A stretch of DNA of 64,000 bases, taken from Pelagimonas sp050633425. GTDB lineage: Bacteria > Pseudomonadota > Alphaproteobacteria > Rhodobacterales > Rhodobacteraceae. The translations under genes were made by a program, and so were the position numbers. Positions within the stretch are counted from its first letter, which is position 1. Every line of letters begins with the position of its first letter. The DNA is taken from the NCBI RefSeq assembly GCF_050633425.1, contig NZ_JBOEGM010000034.1:108190-172189 (forward strand). Reading direction: 5' to 3'. This document shows, piece after piece, positions 49,757-58,378 of this stretch. The notes below the pieces were generated by a model that saw only the letters and a list, made by a program, of their open reading frames with translations, made no database searches and was not told the DNA's origin.

Positions 49757-51448
49757 ATGCGTATTTCCGTTACTTCTATGAGCGCGGCCCTGCTCTCGAC
49801 CCTAGTCTCAGCCTTGGTCACAGTGTCCGGCACAGCACAGGCCGCAGGCGACGCGCTGGTGATTGGCAATAGCCAGTATGACACCATCCAGACCCTGTTT
49901 GGAGCCGACCGAATGGATGTCGCCGCCGAAGCGCTGCGCAACAAAGGTCTGGACGTTACCGAACTCCAAGACGCCTCATCCGACGAAATGCGTCTCGGCT
50001 TTGCGGATTTCCTGCAAGAGTTAGAAGAGACCGACAGCCCGGTGGTGATTTTGCTTGCCGGGGCAATTGTCCATGGGTCCTCTGGAGCTTATTTGCTTCC
50101 GGTGGGTGAAGGAGACGCGGCCGAAGCGGCACAGGTTTTGACCCGCGCTTTTCCCATTGATGCCGCACTGACCATTTTGGGCCAATATCCGGGGCGCGGT
50201 TTTCTTGTGCTGGGCGAAACCCCCGTCGACCTTGATCTGGGGGCCTATTTACAGCCTGGGGCAGGGCGGCTTGATCTGCCGTCCGGTGTGACCGCGATCC
50301 GTGGGGCGGCGTCGGATGTGGTGCGGTTTGCCTCCAAGGAATTAACACGACAAAACGCCAAGATCCTGTCAGCGGCCAGCGATTATGGGCTGGAGGTCGC
50401 CGGATATTTGCCGCGCGATTTGGTCTTGCTGCGGGATACCGAGGTTGTCATCGCACAACCCCTGCCTGTTGTGCCCAAGGTTGACCCGGATGCTGATGTC
50501 GAGGCGTGGCAAACTGCGCAACGTTTGGACAATGCCAAAGGCTATCAGGCCTATCTCGATAGCTTTGCGGAAGGGGCATTTGCCTCGGCAGCCAAACAGC
50601 GCCTCAAGGCGATTGAGACCGAACCTTTTTACAAACAACGCAGGGCCGAAGAGGCTTTGGGCCTGTCCCGTGATGCCCGCCGTAAAATTCAACGTGACTT
50701 GACCATTCTCGACTTTAATCCGCGCGGCATCGACGGCATTTTTGGCCCCGGATCACGCAAGGCGATTGGTCGCTGGCAGGAATCCATTGGCGATGCCCCG
50801 AGCACCTATTTGACCGCACAAGAGATCGAGCGCCTCTCAGAAGCAGCGGGCCTGCGTGCCGAAGAATTGGAGCAAGAAGCTCTCAAACGTCAGGCCTCTC
50901 AGGAAAGGGCGGATCGGGCTTTGTGGGCCAAGGTGATGGAGCAGGGGACCGAAGTGTCGATCCGCCAATATCTGACCAAATACCCCGATGGTTTGCACGC
51001 GGTTGAGGCACGTCGCCTGTTGCGCGCCATTGAAAAGCAACGCGGTGGGGCGGCGGCATCGGCGGATCAACGGGCGTGGAATGCCGCGCGTGAGGCCGAT
51101 ACGGTTGCGGCTTTGAATGCCTATTTGAAGGAAAGACCCGGTGGGGCCTTTGCGTCAGAAGCCAAGGCGCGAATTGCCGAGCTTAAGGTGCTGGCCAAGC
51201 GAAAACGCGACCGCCAAGCGGCGCTGAGTGAGGAGCAATCTTTAGGGCTCAACTCGGTCGCGCGCAAACTGGCCGAGTCACGGTTGGCCAATCTGAAAAT
51301 GAACCCCGGCCCGGTGGACGGAAAGTTTGACAAACGCACCCGCGACGCCATCCGCAGATATCAGCGCGCGCATAGTTTGCGTGTTTCCGGGTTCTTGGAT
51401 GAGCAAACGGTTGTTCAGCTTTTGGCCGGAACGCTGCTTGGCAGGTAA
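49757..51448 (+). CDS. secreted caspase-like (inactive) protein with two peptidoglycan-binding domains
   Basis: A 563-aa exported protein. Signal peptide 1-30, then a caspase/metacaspase-like domain (ALVIGNSQYDTIQTLFGADR, SPVVILLAGA, AYLLPVGEG), an Ala/Glu/Lys-rich helical middle with two repeat-like parts (AYLDSFAEGAFASAAKQRL and AYLKERPGGAFASEAKARI), and two PG_binding_1 domains (IDGIFGPGSRKAIGRWQ; VDGKFDKRTRDAIRRYQRA). The catalytic HG and DxC motifs are gone, and the whole protein has no cysteine, so it cannot be a cysteine protease. RBS AGGAGG precedes ATG 49757. Probably a periplasmic scaffold. Confidence 0.82.
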   Translation: MRISVTSMSAALLSTLVSALVTVSGTAQAAGDALVIGNSQYDTIQTLFGADRMDVAAEALRNKGLDVTELQDASSDEMRLGFADFLQELEETDSPVVILLAGAIVHGSSGAYLLPVGEGDAAEAAQVLTRAFPIDAALTILGQYPGRGFLVLGETPVDLDLGAYLQPGAGRLDLPSGVTAIRGAASDVVRFASKELTRQNAKILSAASDYGLEVAGYLPRDLVLLRDTEVVIAQPLPVVPKVDPDADVEAWQTAQRLDNAKGYQAYLDSFAEGAFASAAKQRLKAIETEPFYKQRRAEEALGLSRDARRKIQRDLTILDFNPRGIDGIFGPGSRKAIGRWQESIGDAPSTYLTAQEIERLSEAAGLRAEELEQEALKRQASQERADRALWAKVMEQGTEVSIRQYLTKYPDGLHAVEARRLLRAIEKQRGGAAASADQRAWNAAREADTVAALNAYLKERPGGAFASEAKARIAELKVLAKRKRDRQAALSEEQSLGLNSVARKLAESRLANLKMNPGPVDGKFDKRTRDAIRRYQRAHSLRVSGFLDEQTVVQLLAGTLLGR

Positions 51449-51512
51449 AGCGCAGCCGTAGCTGAAACAAGCCGATCGGGAAAGGCAGGCGCGCGTGCCG
51501 GGCGACGGCAAG

Positions 51513-51549
51513 GCGGCGCGGGCCTCTCTTTACAGAGGCTGCGCGCCGC
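51513..51549. terminator. large hairpin between convergent genes
   Basis: GCGGCGCGGGCCTCT (51513-51527) pairs with AGAGGCTGCGCGCCGC (51534-51549), with one bulge and a 6-base loop. It lies between the convergent caspase-like and acyl-CoA ligase genes and could stop transcription from either side, although neither T-run is good. Confidence 0.55.
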
Positions 51550-51560
51550 TAAAATGGCCG

Positions 51561-53309
51561 CTATTCAAGCATGTCTATCATCTTGTCACGCATGACGAAC
51601 TTCTGTGGTTTCCCTGTGATTGTCATGGGAAGTTCGTCGACGACCCGGATGTGTCGTGGAATCTTGAAATGAGCGATCTGGCCCTTTAGCCCATCTCGAA
51701 GGTCGTCTTCGGTCAGATCCATTCCGGGCTTGGCAATTGCCCAGGCACAGACTTCCTCGCCGAACTTTTCATCTGGAATGCCAAAGACTTGAACGTCGCT
51801 GACTTTTGGATTCCGCATCAGATATTCCTCGATCTCGCGTGGATAGATGTTTTCCCCGCCACGGATGATCATATCCTTCACACGGCCCACAATTGAGCAG
51901 AAACCTTCGTCGTCGAACACGGCAAGATCACCGGTATGCATCCACCCGTTCACAATGCTCTGGGTGGTTTTGTCTGTGTCCTCCCAATAGCCCTTCATGA
52001 CGGAGTAGCCACGGGTGCATAGTTCGCCTTGGGTGCCGACGGGTACTATTTGCCCGTCCTGATCGACAATCTTGACCTCGAGATGGGGATGAACCCGACC
52101 GACCGTTTCGCAGCGTTTATCGGTGGGATCGTCCACTGAACTCTGGAAGGAGACGGGCGAGGTTTCGGTCATCCCGTAGCAGATCGTGACGTCTTTCATG
52201 TTCATCTCGGAGTTCACACGCTGCATGACCTCGACCGGACAGGGGGCCCCTGCCATGACGCCCGTGCGCATGTTGGACAGGTCACGCGGGGTGCCTTTGA
52301 GACTTTCAAGCATCGCGACGAACATGGTTGGCACCCCGTAGAGGGCCGTGCAGCGCTCGCTGGCCAGCGCATCAAGTGTCTGGGCCGCATCAAAACCTTC
52401 GCCGGGAAAGACCATCGTCGCGCCTTTGCTGACCACCCCGAGAACCCCCATCACCATGCCAAAGCAGTGATATAGCGGCACAGGAATTGCCAGCCGATCA
52501 GTCTCGGACAGGCAAATGCGATCCGTCACATAGCGCGCATTATTAACGATGTTGTAGTGCGAAAGCGTGGCCCCTTTGGGCATCCCCGTCGTGCCCGAGG
52601 TGAACTGAATGTTGATTGCGTCATCCGGCGTGAGTGTCTTGTCGATCTCTGGAATGCGGAGTTGCTGGGCCGGACCGCCCAGGTTCCTGAGGTCTTTAAA
52701 GGAATAGGCCCCAGCACCCGGTTGGTCGTCCATAATAATGACGCTGCGCAGATTCGGCAATTTTGGTGCGCGCAGACGTCCCGGTTCGCACTCATCAAGC
52801 TCGGGAGCAAGGTCCCGGATCATTCTAGTATAATCAGAGGACTTGAAGGATTTGGCCGCGATGAGGGCTTTGCAGCCGACCTTGTTCAACGCGTATTCCA
52901 GCTCAGCCAAACGATAGGCTGGGTTGATGTTCACAAGAACCAGCCCGACACGGGCCGTCGCAAATTGTGTCAGAACCCATTCGAACCGGTTGGGGGACCA
53001 GATCCCGACCCGATCCCCCTTTTCCAAGCCGAGCGCCAGCAACCCGGAGGCCAGTTCATCGACGGCGCGGTCCAGATCGTAATAGCTCATCCGAATGTTT
53101 TGGTCCGAGAAGACGGCGGCCTCTCTGGGACCAAATCTCGACACCGCATCACGCAACAGCTGTGGGATGGTAATATAGGCCAATGGTGGGCTTGAGGGTC
53201 CACGGACATAGGATTGGCCGCCCTGCGGAGCAACGGTTTGCGGGGCCGCTTCGGTCTTGGACCCCCAATCAGATATCCGGGTCGCCAGGCTTTCGCTCAG
53301 GATTGACAT
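51561..53309 (-). CDS. AMP-dependent acyl-CoA synthetase (FadD/medium-chain type)
   Basis: A 582-aa ANL enzyme that makes an acyl-CoA from a free acid. Signatures: FTSGTTGMPKGATLSH (P-loop), PLYHCFGMVMG, YGMTETSPVSF, GWMHTGDLAVFDDEGF, GRVKDMIIRGGENIYP and the catalytic lysine region ITGKPQKFV. It is the last gene of the amide operon, starting 12 bases after the fused ATPase-amidase gene, so the acid released by the amidase is its most likely substrate. RBS AAGGGAGG precedes ATG 53309. Confidence 0.93.
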   Translation of the reverse strand: MSILSESLATRISDWGSKTEAAPQTVAPQGGQSYVRGPSSPPLAYITIPQLLRDAVSRFGPREAAVFSDQNIRMSYYDLDRAVDELASGLLALGLEKGDRVGIWSPNRFEWVLTQFATARVGLVLVNINPAYRLAELEYALNKVGCKALIAAKSFKSSDYTRMIRDLAPELDECEPGRLRAPKLPNLRSVIIMDDQPGAGAYSFKDLRNLGGPAQQLRIPEIDKTLTPDDAINIQFTSGTTGMPKGATLSHYNIVNNARYVTDRICLSETDRLAIPVPLYHCFGMVMGVLGVVSKGATMVFPGEGFDAAQTLDALASERCTALYGVPTMFVAMLESLKGTPRDLSNMRTGVMAGAPCPVEVMQRVNSEMNMKDVTICYGMTETSPVSFQSSVDDPTDKRCETVGRVHPHLEVKIVDQDGQIVPVGTQGELCTRGYSVMKGYWEDTDKTTQSIVNGWMHTGDLAVFDDEGFCSIVGRVKDMIIRGGENIYPREIEEYLMRNPKVSDVQVFGIPDEKFGEEVCAWAIAKPGMDLTEDDLRDGLKGQIAHFKIPRHIRVVDELPMTITGKPQKFVMRDKMIDMLE

Positions 53310-53321
53310 GTTGAACCTCCC

Positions 53322-55679
53322 TTACATGTTGCGCCATTCGCTTGATTTCTCAAAGGCATCTGCCGCTTGGTAGATCTTCATCTCACCATAGTGCGGCCCG
53401 ACCAACATCATGCCGATGGGCAGACCTTCGCTGAGCCCGCAGGGTATGCTCATCGCCGGCAACCCACCGTTGAAGGGGGCCGTGTTGGGCACCATTTCAA
53501 AGGCCCGCTGCACATAGAGGCTAAGCGAGCAGTCGGCCGGTGGATGCTGTTGCGGCTTGATCGGCAGCGTCGGCATCAGTAGCAAATCGTATTGTTTGAG
53601 CGCAGCAAGATAGCGTTCGTTGCAAAGCCGCATGATATTCTGGCCCTTGCCATAGAACCGCCCTCGGTACTGTCGCTGAAAATGCTCACCCACGAACATG
53701 CAGGCCTTGAGCGAATGGCTCAGCTCATCCGCGCGGCCCTGCCATTGCGCCATATGGTCGGTCATCGAGGGCAGGAAAAGGCCTCGGTAATTGGTGCCGG
53801 TCGAATTGCCCCACATCATCCCGTCCTGGAGCCCCTCCAGGGTAATCGCCGTCCAGGCATCCATGGCGGTATAATGCTCGGGAATGGAAATTTCTTCGAC
53901 ACGGGCGCCAAGTTCACGAAAGCGATCAGCGGCTTGCATCACCTTGCCATCCACGTCGGCTTCCGAGTTTGCATGGCCGAAGCCTTCCTTCAACAGGCCG
54001 ATCCGCATCCCATGCGCCCCCCGGCCAAGTGCCTCGGTATAACTGTAGACCGTCGGCTTGTATTGGCGCGGATCAAGGCCGTCTTCGCCTGCTAAAACCT
54101 CCAAAAGCAAGGCATTATCGGCCACTGTGTTGGTCACTGGCCCAAGATGGTCGATGGTTTGTTCGATCGGCATCGCACCGGTGTAGGGCACAAGCCCATG
54201 CGTGGGTTTCATCCCGTATACGCCACAATTGGAGGCCGGAATGCGGATTGATCCACCTTGATCGCCCGCGATGGCCATATCGACCTCACCCGCCGCCACA
54301 AGCGCCGCTGAGCCACCAGACGAGCCGCCCGCCATGTATCCGCGCTTCCAAGGATTGTGGATCGGCCCCTTGGCATTGGTGTGCGAGCCCCCCGAAAGGC
54401 AGAAGTTTTCGCAATGCGCCTTGCCGGTGATAATTGCCCCCGCATCGAGCATCCGGGTCACAATGGTGGCGTCAATCTCGGGCGTATAACCTTCCATGAT
54501 CGACGAGCCGTTCATCATCGGTACACCAGCCAGACAAATCGTGTCTTTGAGCGCGATGCGCTTGCCACGCAATTTGCCATCCGGTGCGCCGCGCACTTCG
54601 GTTTTCACGTACCATGCGTTCAAAGGGTTTTCGGTCTGGCTTGGGAAATGGCCGGGGTTGCGCGGATAGCGCACCTCGGGCAAGTAGTCCGGCATTGCAT
54701 CCAAACGGTCATAGGACTGCATATAAGGTTCGATGATCTCGCGGTATTCGTTCAGGTCCTCATCCGACAGGTTCATCCCGAACCGGCTGGCCATGTCACG
54801 CATCTGCGAAAGTGTTGGTCGTTTAACGGTCATGTTGGTCACCATGCTTGCGGCAGCCAGTTTCATTGCGGGTTCTGCCTGGGATTTGGGAGATGTCTGT
54901 GTGGCAGGCTGAGCGGTGGGATGCCCGCTGGCTTGTCCACGGGTTGAGCGAGCCGCACCGAAACCGAGGAACTGATCGACCTTGGCCTGATCGGACAGAT
55001 CGGCTTTGCTCAGCTCGCCGGTCATGCGGCCGCGTTCAAGGATGAGAACCCGGTCAGAGAGATCGGAGATGAAGTCGAAGTTTTGTTCGACAAGAAGGAT
55101 GGAAAGCCCCCGGCTCTTGCGCAGGGCCAACAAGGTTTCGCCCATTTCTTCGATGATTGAGGGTTGGATACCCTCGGTCGGCTCATCAAGAAGCAGGAAA
55201 TCTGGGTCGCCCATAAGGCAGCGGGCAAGGGCCAGCAATTGTTGTTCGCCGCCGGACAGCGCACCACCCTGGCGATCAAGCAACGACCGCAGGCGTGGGA
55301 AATCCGAGAGCACGGCGTCCATGACATCGCGTTCGGATGCACCAGCATAATCATGCCAGGCGAACCGCAGATTGTCGCGAACCGTCAATTGCGGGAAAAT
55401 GCCCCGCCCTTGCGGAACATAGCCAAGCCCCAGACCGGCGCGCTCAAAGGGGGGCATCCCGGTGATGTCGGTGGCATGAAACCTGATCGTTCCCGACCCG
55501 GCAGGCAGAAACCCCATGAGGGTCTTGAGAAGGGTGGTCTTGCCCATGCCATTATGGCCGAGAATGCCAACGACTTCGTTTTCGGCGACCGCGAATTCGA
55601 TCCCGTGCAGGATCGGCACTTTGCCATACCCGCCCGAAATTCCTTTGACTTCGAGGACATGTGTCACGTCGTCATTCAT
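53322..55679 (-). CDS. LivF-type ABC ATPase fused to an amidase-signature amidase
   Basis: One 785-aa reading frame with two complete enzymes. Residues 1-242 are a LivF/UrtE-type ATPase: Walker A GHNGMGKTT (41-49), signature LSGGEQQLLALARC, Walker B FLLLDEPTEG, switch LVEQNFDFI. A Ser/Thr/Pro/Gln-rich linker (about 243-275) leads to an amidase-signature enzyme with its triad: Lys378 (ALKDT), Ser453/454 (AGGSSGGSAAL) and Ser477 (GDQGGSIRIPAS). The amidase half resembles enantioselective amidases associated with nitrile hydratase. An internal ATG at 54866 could start a separate amidase but has no ribosome site. It starts one base after livG. Confidence 0.88.
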   Translation of the reverse strand: MNDDVTHVLEVKGISGGYGKVPILHGIEFAVAENEVVGILGHNGMGKTTLLKTLMGFLPAGSGTIRFHATDITGMPPFERAGLGLGYVPQGRGIFPQLTVRDNLRFAWHDYAGASERDVMDAVLSDFPRLRSLLDRQGGALSGGEQQLLALARCLMGDPDFLLLDEPTEGIQPSIIEEMGETLLALRKSRGLSILLVEQNFDFISDLSDRVLILERGRMTGELSKADLSDQAKVDQFLGFGAARSTRGQASGHPTAQPATQTSPKSQAEPAMKLAAASMVTNMTVKRPTLSQMRDMASRFGMNLSDEDLNEYREIIEPYMQSYDRLDAMPDYLPEVRYPRNPGHFPSQTENPLNAWYVKTEVRGAPDGKLRGKRIALKDTICLAGVPMMNGSSIMEGYTPEIDATIVTRMLDAGAIITGKAHCENFCLSGGSHTNAKGPIHNPWKRGYMAGGSSGGSAALVAAGEVDMAIAGDQGGSIRIPASNCGVYGMKPTHGLVPYTGAMPIEQTIDHLGPVTNTVADNALLLEVLAGEDGLDPRQYKPTVYSYTEALGRGAHGMRIGLLKEGFGHANSEADVDGKVMQAADRFRELGARVEEISIPEHYTAMDAWTAITLEGLQDGMMWGNSTGTNYRGLFLPSMTDHMAQWQGRADELSHSLKACMFVGEHFQRQYRGRFYGKGQNIMRLCNERYLAALKQYDLLLMPTLPIKPQQHPPADCSLSLYVQRAFEMVPNTAPFNGGLPAMSIPCGLSEGLPIGMMLVGPHYGEMKIYQAADAFEKSSEWRNM

Positions 55680-55680
55680 C

Positions 55681-56397
55681 TCAGCTCTTCTTTCCAAGAT
55701 AGACATTGCGTACGGTAGGATCGGACATGACGCGATCAACGTGATCTTCCATCAATACTTTCCCCTGATGGAACACCGTCACCTTCTCGGCAATTGAGCG
55801 AATGAACTGCATGTCATGCTCGACGATGATGATCGCAGCGGTTTTATTGAGCTCATGGATTGTGCCGGTCATCCGCTCAACGTCTTGCGCGCTCATACCC
55901 GCTGCCGGTTCGTCTAAAAGCACCAGCCAAGGGTCCCCGACAGCAACCAGAGCAAGTTCCACGCGTTGGCGTTCCCCATGGGCCAGCCGCCCGAGATCGT
56001 CTCGGGCAATCGCGCCCAAGGCCAGACGTTCGATGATGTCCTGTGTCTTTCTGTTGGCGGTCGAGGGATCGTGAAACCGCCGTGCCGCAAGCCAGATGTT
56101 TTCGAAAACGCTCAGGCTGTCCATGACGTTGGGCGTTTGTGTCTTGATCCCGACGCCAAGCGACGCGATCTGGTGCGGCATCCAATGCGTGGTTTCCACT
56201 CCGCGCATAAACACTTCGCCTTCGGTCGGGGTTTGCAGCCCTGTCACGCATTTAAAGAACGTGGATTTTCCGGCCCCGTTTGGGCCAATCAGACAGCGCA
56301 GCTCTCGTGCGCGGAGTTTGAAGTCAACGTTGTCGGAGGCGACCACGCCGCCAAAGCGCATGGTAAGCCCATACGTTTCAAGCACAGTTTCAGCCAT
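55681..56397 (-). CDS. livG: HAAT-family ABC ATPase LivG/UrtD-like (amide operon)
   Basis: A 238-aa ATPase, partner of the fused LivF-amidase. Walker A GPNGAGKST, Q-loop KTQTPNVMDSLSV, signature LAHGERQRVELA, Walker B VLLDEPAAGMS, switch VEHDMQFIRSIAE. The arrangement and the LAHGERQ signature are those of urea/short-amide (Urt-type) importers. It overlaps livM by 8 bases upstream and precedes the fusion gene by one base. Confidence 0.92.
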   Translation of the reverse strand: MAETVLETYGLTMRFGGVVASDNVDFKLRARELRCLIGPNGAGKSTFFKCVTGLQTPTEGEVFMRGVETTHWMPHQIASLGVGIKTQTPNVMDSLSVFENIWLAARRFHDPSTANRKTQDIIERLALGAIARDDLGRLAHGERQRVELALVAVGDPWLVLLDEPAAGMSAQDVERMTGTIHELNKTAAIIIVEHDMQFIRSIAEKVTVFHQGKVLMEDHVDRVMSDPTVRNVYLGKKS

Positions 56398-57427
56398 TGA
56401 CCCGCCCCCTGTTTCTCATTCGCCGTTGTTGATGAATGCGCCCAAAGGGGCGGCGGCCAAAGCTCACCGTCCACAAACCGGCCAGTGCTGGCACGATGCC
56501 TTTGGGCAGGAAAAGGACAAAGAGCACAAGGATCAGGCCGGTGATCAGTGTGTTATCCACCATAGTCTGCTGGCCCAGAAGGAACTTTAGATAGGCCAAT
56601 CCGGCGGCCCCAAGGATCGGCCCCAGCCGCGTTCCCAGACCACCAACAATGCACCAGATGATGATTTCGGCCGATTGGCCAAGCGAAAATAAGCTGGGCG
56701 TTACAATCTCGGCCCAGTTGGCAAACAACGCCCCGGCCAACCCGGCAATGGCCGCGCCGACGGCAAACAGAACGGTTTTTCTGGCCCGGACATCGTATCC
56801 CATCAGCGACATGCGGGTTTCATTTTCGCGAATGCCGACGGCGATACGACCGAAACTTGATCGCAGCAGGGCAGACACGAGGAAGACGACCAATCCGAGC
56901 AAGACCGCACAGACATAGAAATAGGCGTCACCCCAGATGTAGTCGTCAGGACGACCGGGGATGTTCAAGGTCTGGAAGCCGGGGATGCCGTTGAACCCGC
57001 CCAACCGCGCGTTTCCGATCACATATTGTGGCCCTGCGGTGGAATTGATGAACTTGAACAGGATCAGTGTCACGACCAGCGTGATGACCCCAAGATAGAC
57101 GTCCGTGAGCCGCCCATAGAACATCAAGGCCCCCAAAAGCGCCGCGAAGACTGCCGGAACCAGAACGGCAAGGATCATCGGAACCGTGCTTTCACCGATG
57201 TTGATGGCGGCGATGGCATAGGTATAGGCCCCCAGCCCGAAAAACGCCGCTTGGCCAAAGCAGAGGATGCCGCCGAACCCCCAGATCAGACCAAGGCTTA
57301 GCCCAAGCATGCCGTAAACAATCAAAATGGTGAGCGTGTAGGTGCCGATCATCAGCGGCATCACCCAGATCAGAAATGCCGAAACGAGGATGATCGTGAT
57401 GGCGTCTTTTGTCAGGGTCCCGGGCAT
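56390..57427 (-). CDS. livM: HAAT-family permease LivM/UrtC-like (amide operon)
   Basis: A membrane subunit of 345 aa with about ten helices. IVYGMLGLSLGLIWGFGGIL, LCFGQAAFFGLGAYTYA and the coupling loop FGRIAVGIRENETRMSLMGY are typical of UrtC-type permeases. The C-terminus is a basic tail (GRRPFGRIHQQRRMRNRGR). ATG 57427 shares one base with the livH stop (TGATG). Confidence 0.9.
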   Translation of the reverse strand: MPGTLTKDAITIILVSAFLIWVMPLMIGTYTLTILIVYGMLGLSLGLIWGFGGILCFGQAAFFGLGAYTYAIAAINIGESTVPMILAVLVPAVFAALLGALMFYGRLTDVYLGVITLVVTLILFKFINSTAGPQYVIGNARLGGFNGIPGFQTLNIPGRPDDYIWGDAYFYVCAVLLGLVVFLVSALLRSSFGRIAVGIRENETRMSLMGYDVRARKTVLFAVGAAIAGLAGALFANWAEIVTPSLFSLGQSAEIIIWCIVGGLGTRLGPILGAAGLAYLKFLLGQQTMVDNTLITGLILVLFVLFLPKGIVPALAGLWTVSFGRRPFGRIHQQRRMRNRGRVNG

Positions 57428-58293
57428 CACAGGTTCCCCTTGAAAAACTTGCCCGTAATGCCTTGCGGCAGCAGGCGCAGGAGGACGACCGCGGCGACAA
57501 GCAACGCAACTTCACCGATCACGGGTGAAACGGCGAAGGTGAAAACCTGATTGACGATACCAAAGAACCCGGCACTTGAAAAAAGGCCTGCGATCAGGGA
57601 TGGCCCGCCCGCGATCACGGTGATGAAGGCCTTGGCGATGTAAGCCCCACCCGATGTTGGCACGAGGCCAACCAATGGAGCCAGAACAGCCCCGGCCAAT
57701 CCAGAGAGGGCAGAGCCGCAAAAGAAGGTCGCCATGTAGATGCGATCAGGGCTGTACCCCAGCGCCGCGGCCATATCAGAGCGTTGCATCGCACCGCGTG
57801 CGATCAATCCGGCGCGTGTGGCCTTTAGGATCAAACGTATCCCAATGAGCAGCAGGATGGCGATCACGATGATGAAAAAGTTGTACCCATTGATCTGATA
57901 ATTCCCGATGGCAAAGCCGGGAATGGGAGTCGAAATTCCGGTCGTCGTATTGCCAAAGATCATGGTGGCCAGACCAATGAAGAACAGGCTCAGCCCCCAG
58001 GTGGCCAACATGGTATCAACCAGCCGCCCGTAAAGATGGCGGATGACCAGCCGTTCGACCACAAGCCCGATCAAGCCGACGACAATCGGTGCAATTACCA
58101 GCATGGCCACAAAGATATTCACGCCAAGGTTCACGGCGGTGATGGTCGCGTAGCCGCCCATCATCATGAACTCGCCATGGGCGAGGTTGATCACTTTCAT
58201 CATACCAAACACGACCGCAAGCCCAGCACTGATCAGGATCAGCGAGGCGACCGCATAGAGCATTTCAACAAGAATAACGACGGATAAGTCCAT
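57427..58293 (-). CDS. livH: HAAT-family permease LivH/UrtB-like (amide operon)
   Basis: A membrane subunit of 288 aa. It begins MDLSVVILVEMLYAVASLIL and carries LISAGLAVVFGMMKVINLAH, GEFMMMGGYA, the loop RAGLIARGAMQRSDMAAALG and SALSGLAGAVLAPLVG. ATG 58293 is chosen because it opens directly into the first helix; the longer frame extends back into the binding-protein gene and is not conserved. It follows the binding-protein gene by 85 bases. Confidence 0.9.
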   Translation of the reverse strand: MDLSVVILVEMLYAVASLILISAGLAVVFGMMKVINLAHGEFMMMGGYATITAVNLGVNIFVAMLVIAPIVVGLIGLVVERLVIRHLYGRLVDTMLATWGLSLFFIGLATMIFGNTTTGISTPIPGFAIGNYQINGYNFFIIVIAILLLIGIRLILKATRAGLIARGAMQRSDMAAALGYSPDRIYMATFFCGSALSGLAGAVLAPLVGLVPTSGGAYIAKAFITVIAGGPSLIAGLFSSAGFFGIVNQVFTFAVSPVIGEVALLVAAVVLLRLLPQGITGKFFKGNL

Positions 58294-58378
58294 GAGAGCG
58301 AGTTTCCGTTGGCAAGAAAGGCGGCCCAACTCTGGGCGTGCAGGGCGGGTTTGCCGCCCTGCCAAAATCTGGGGGAGA

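Noticed and set aside
54866..54868. Separate start codon for an independent amidase gene
   Set aside because: An in-frame ATG exists, but no Shine-Dalgarno sequence is in front of it and there is no stop codon between the ATPase and amidase parts.
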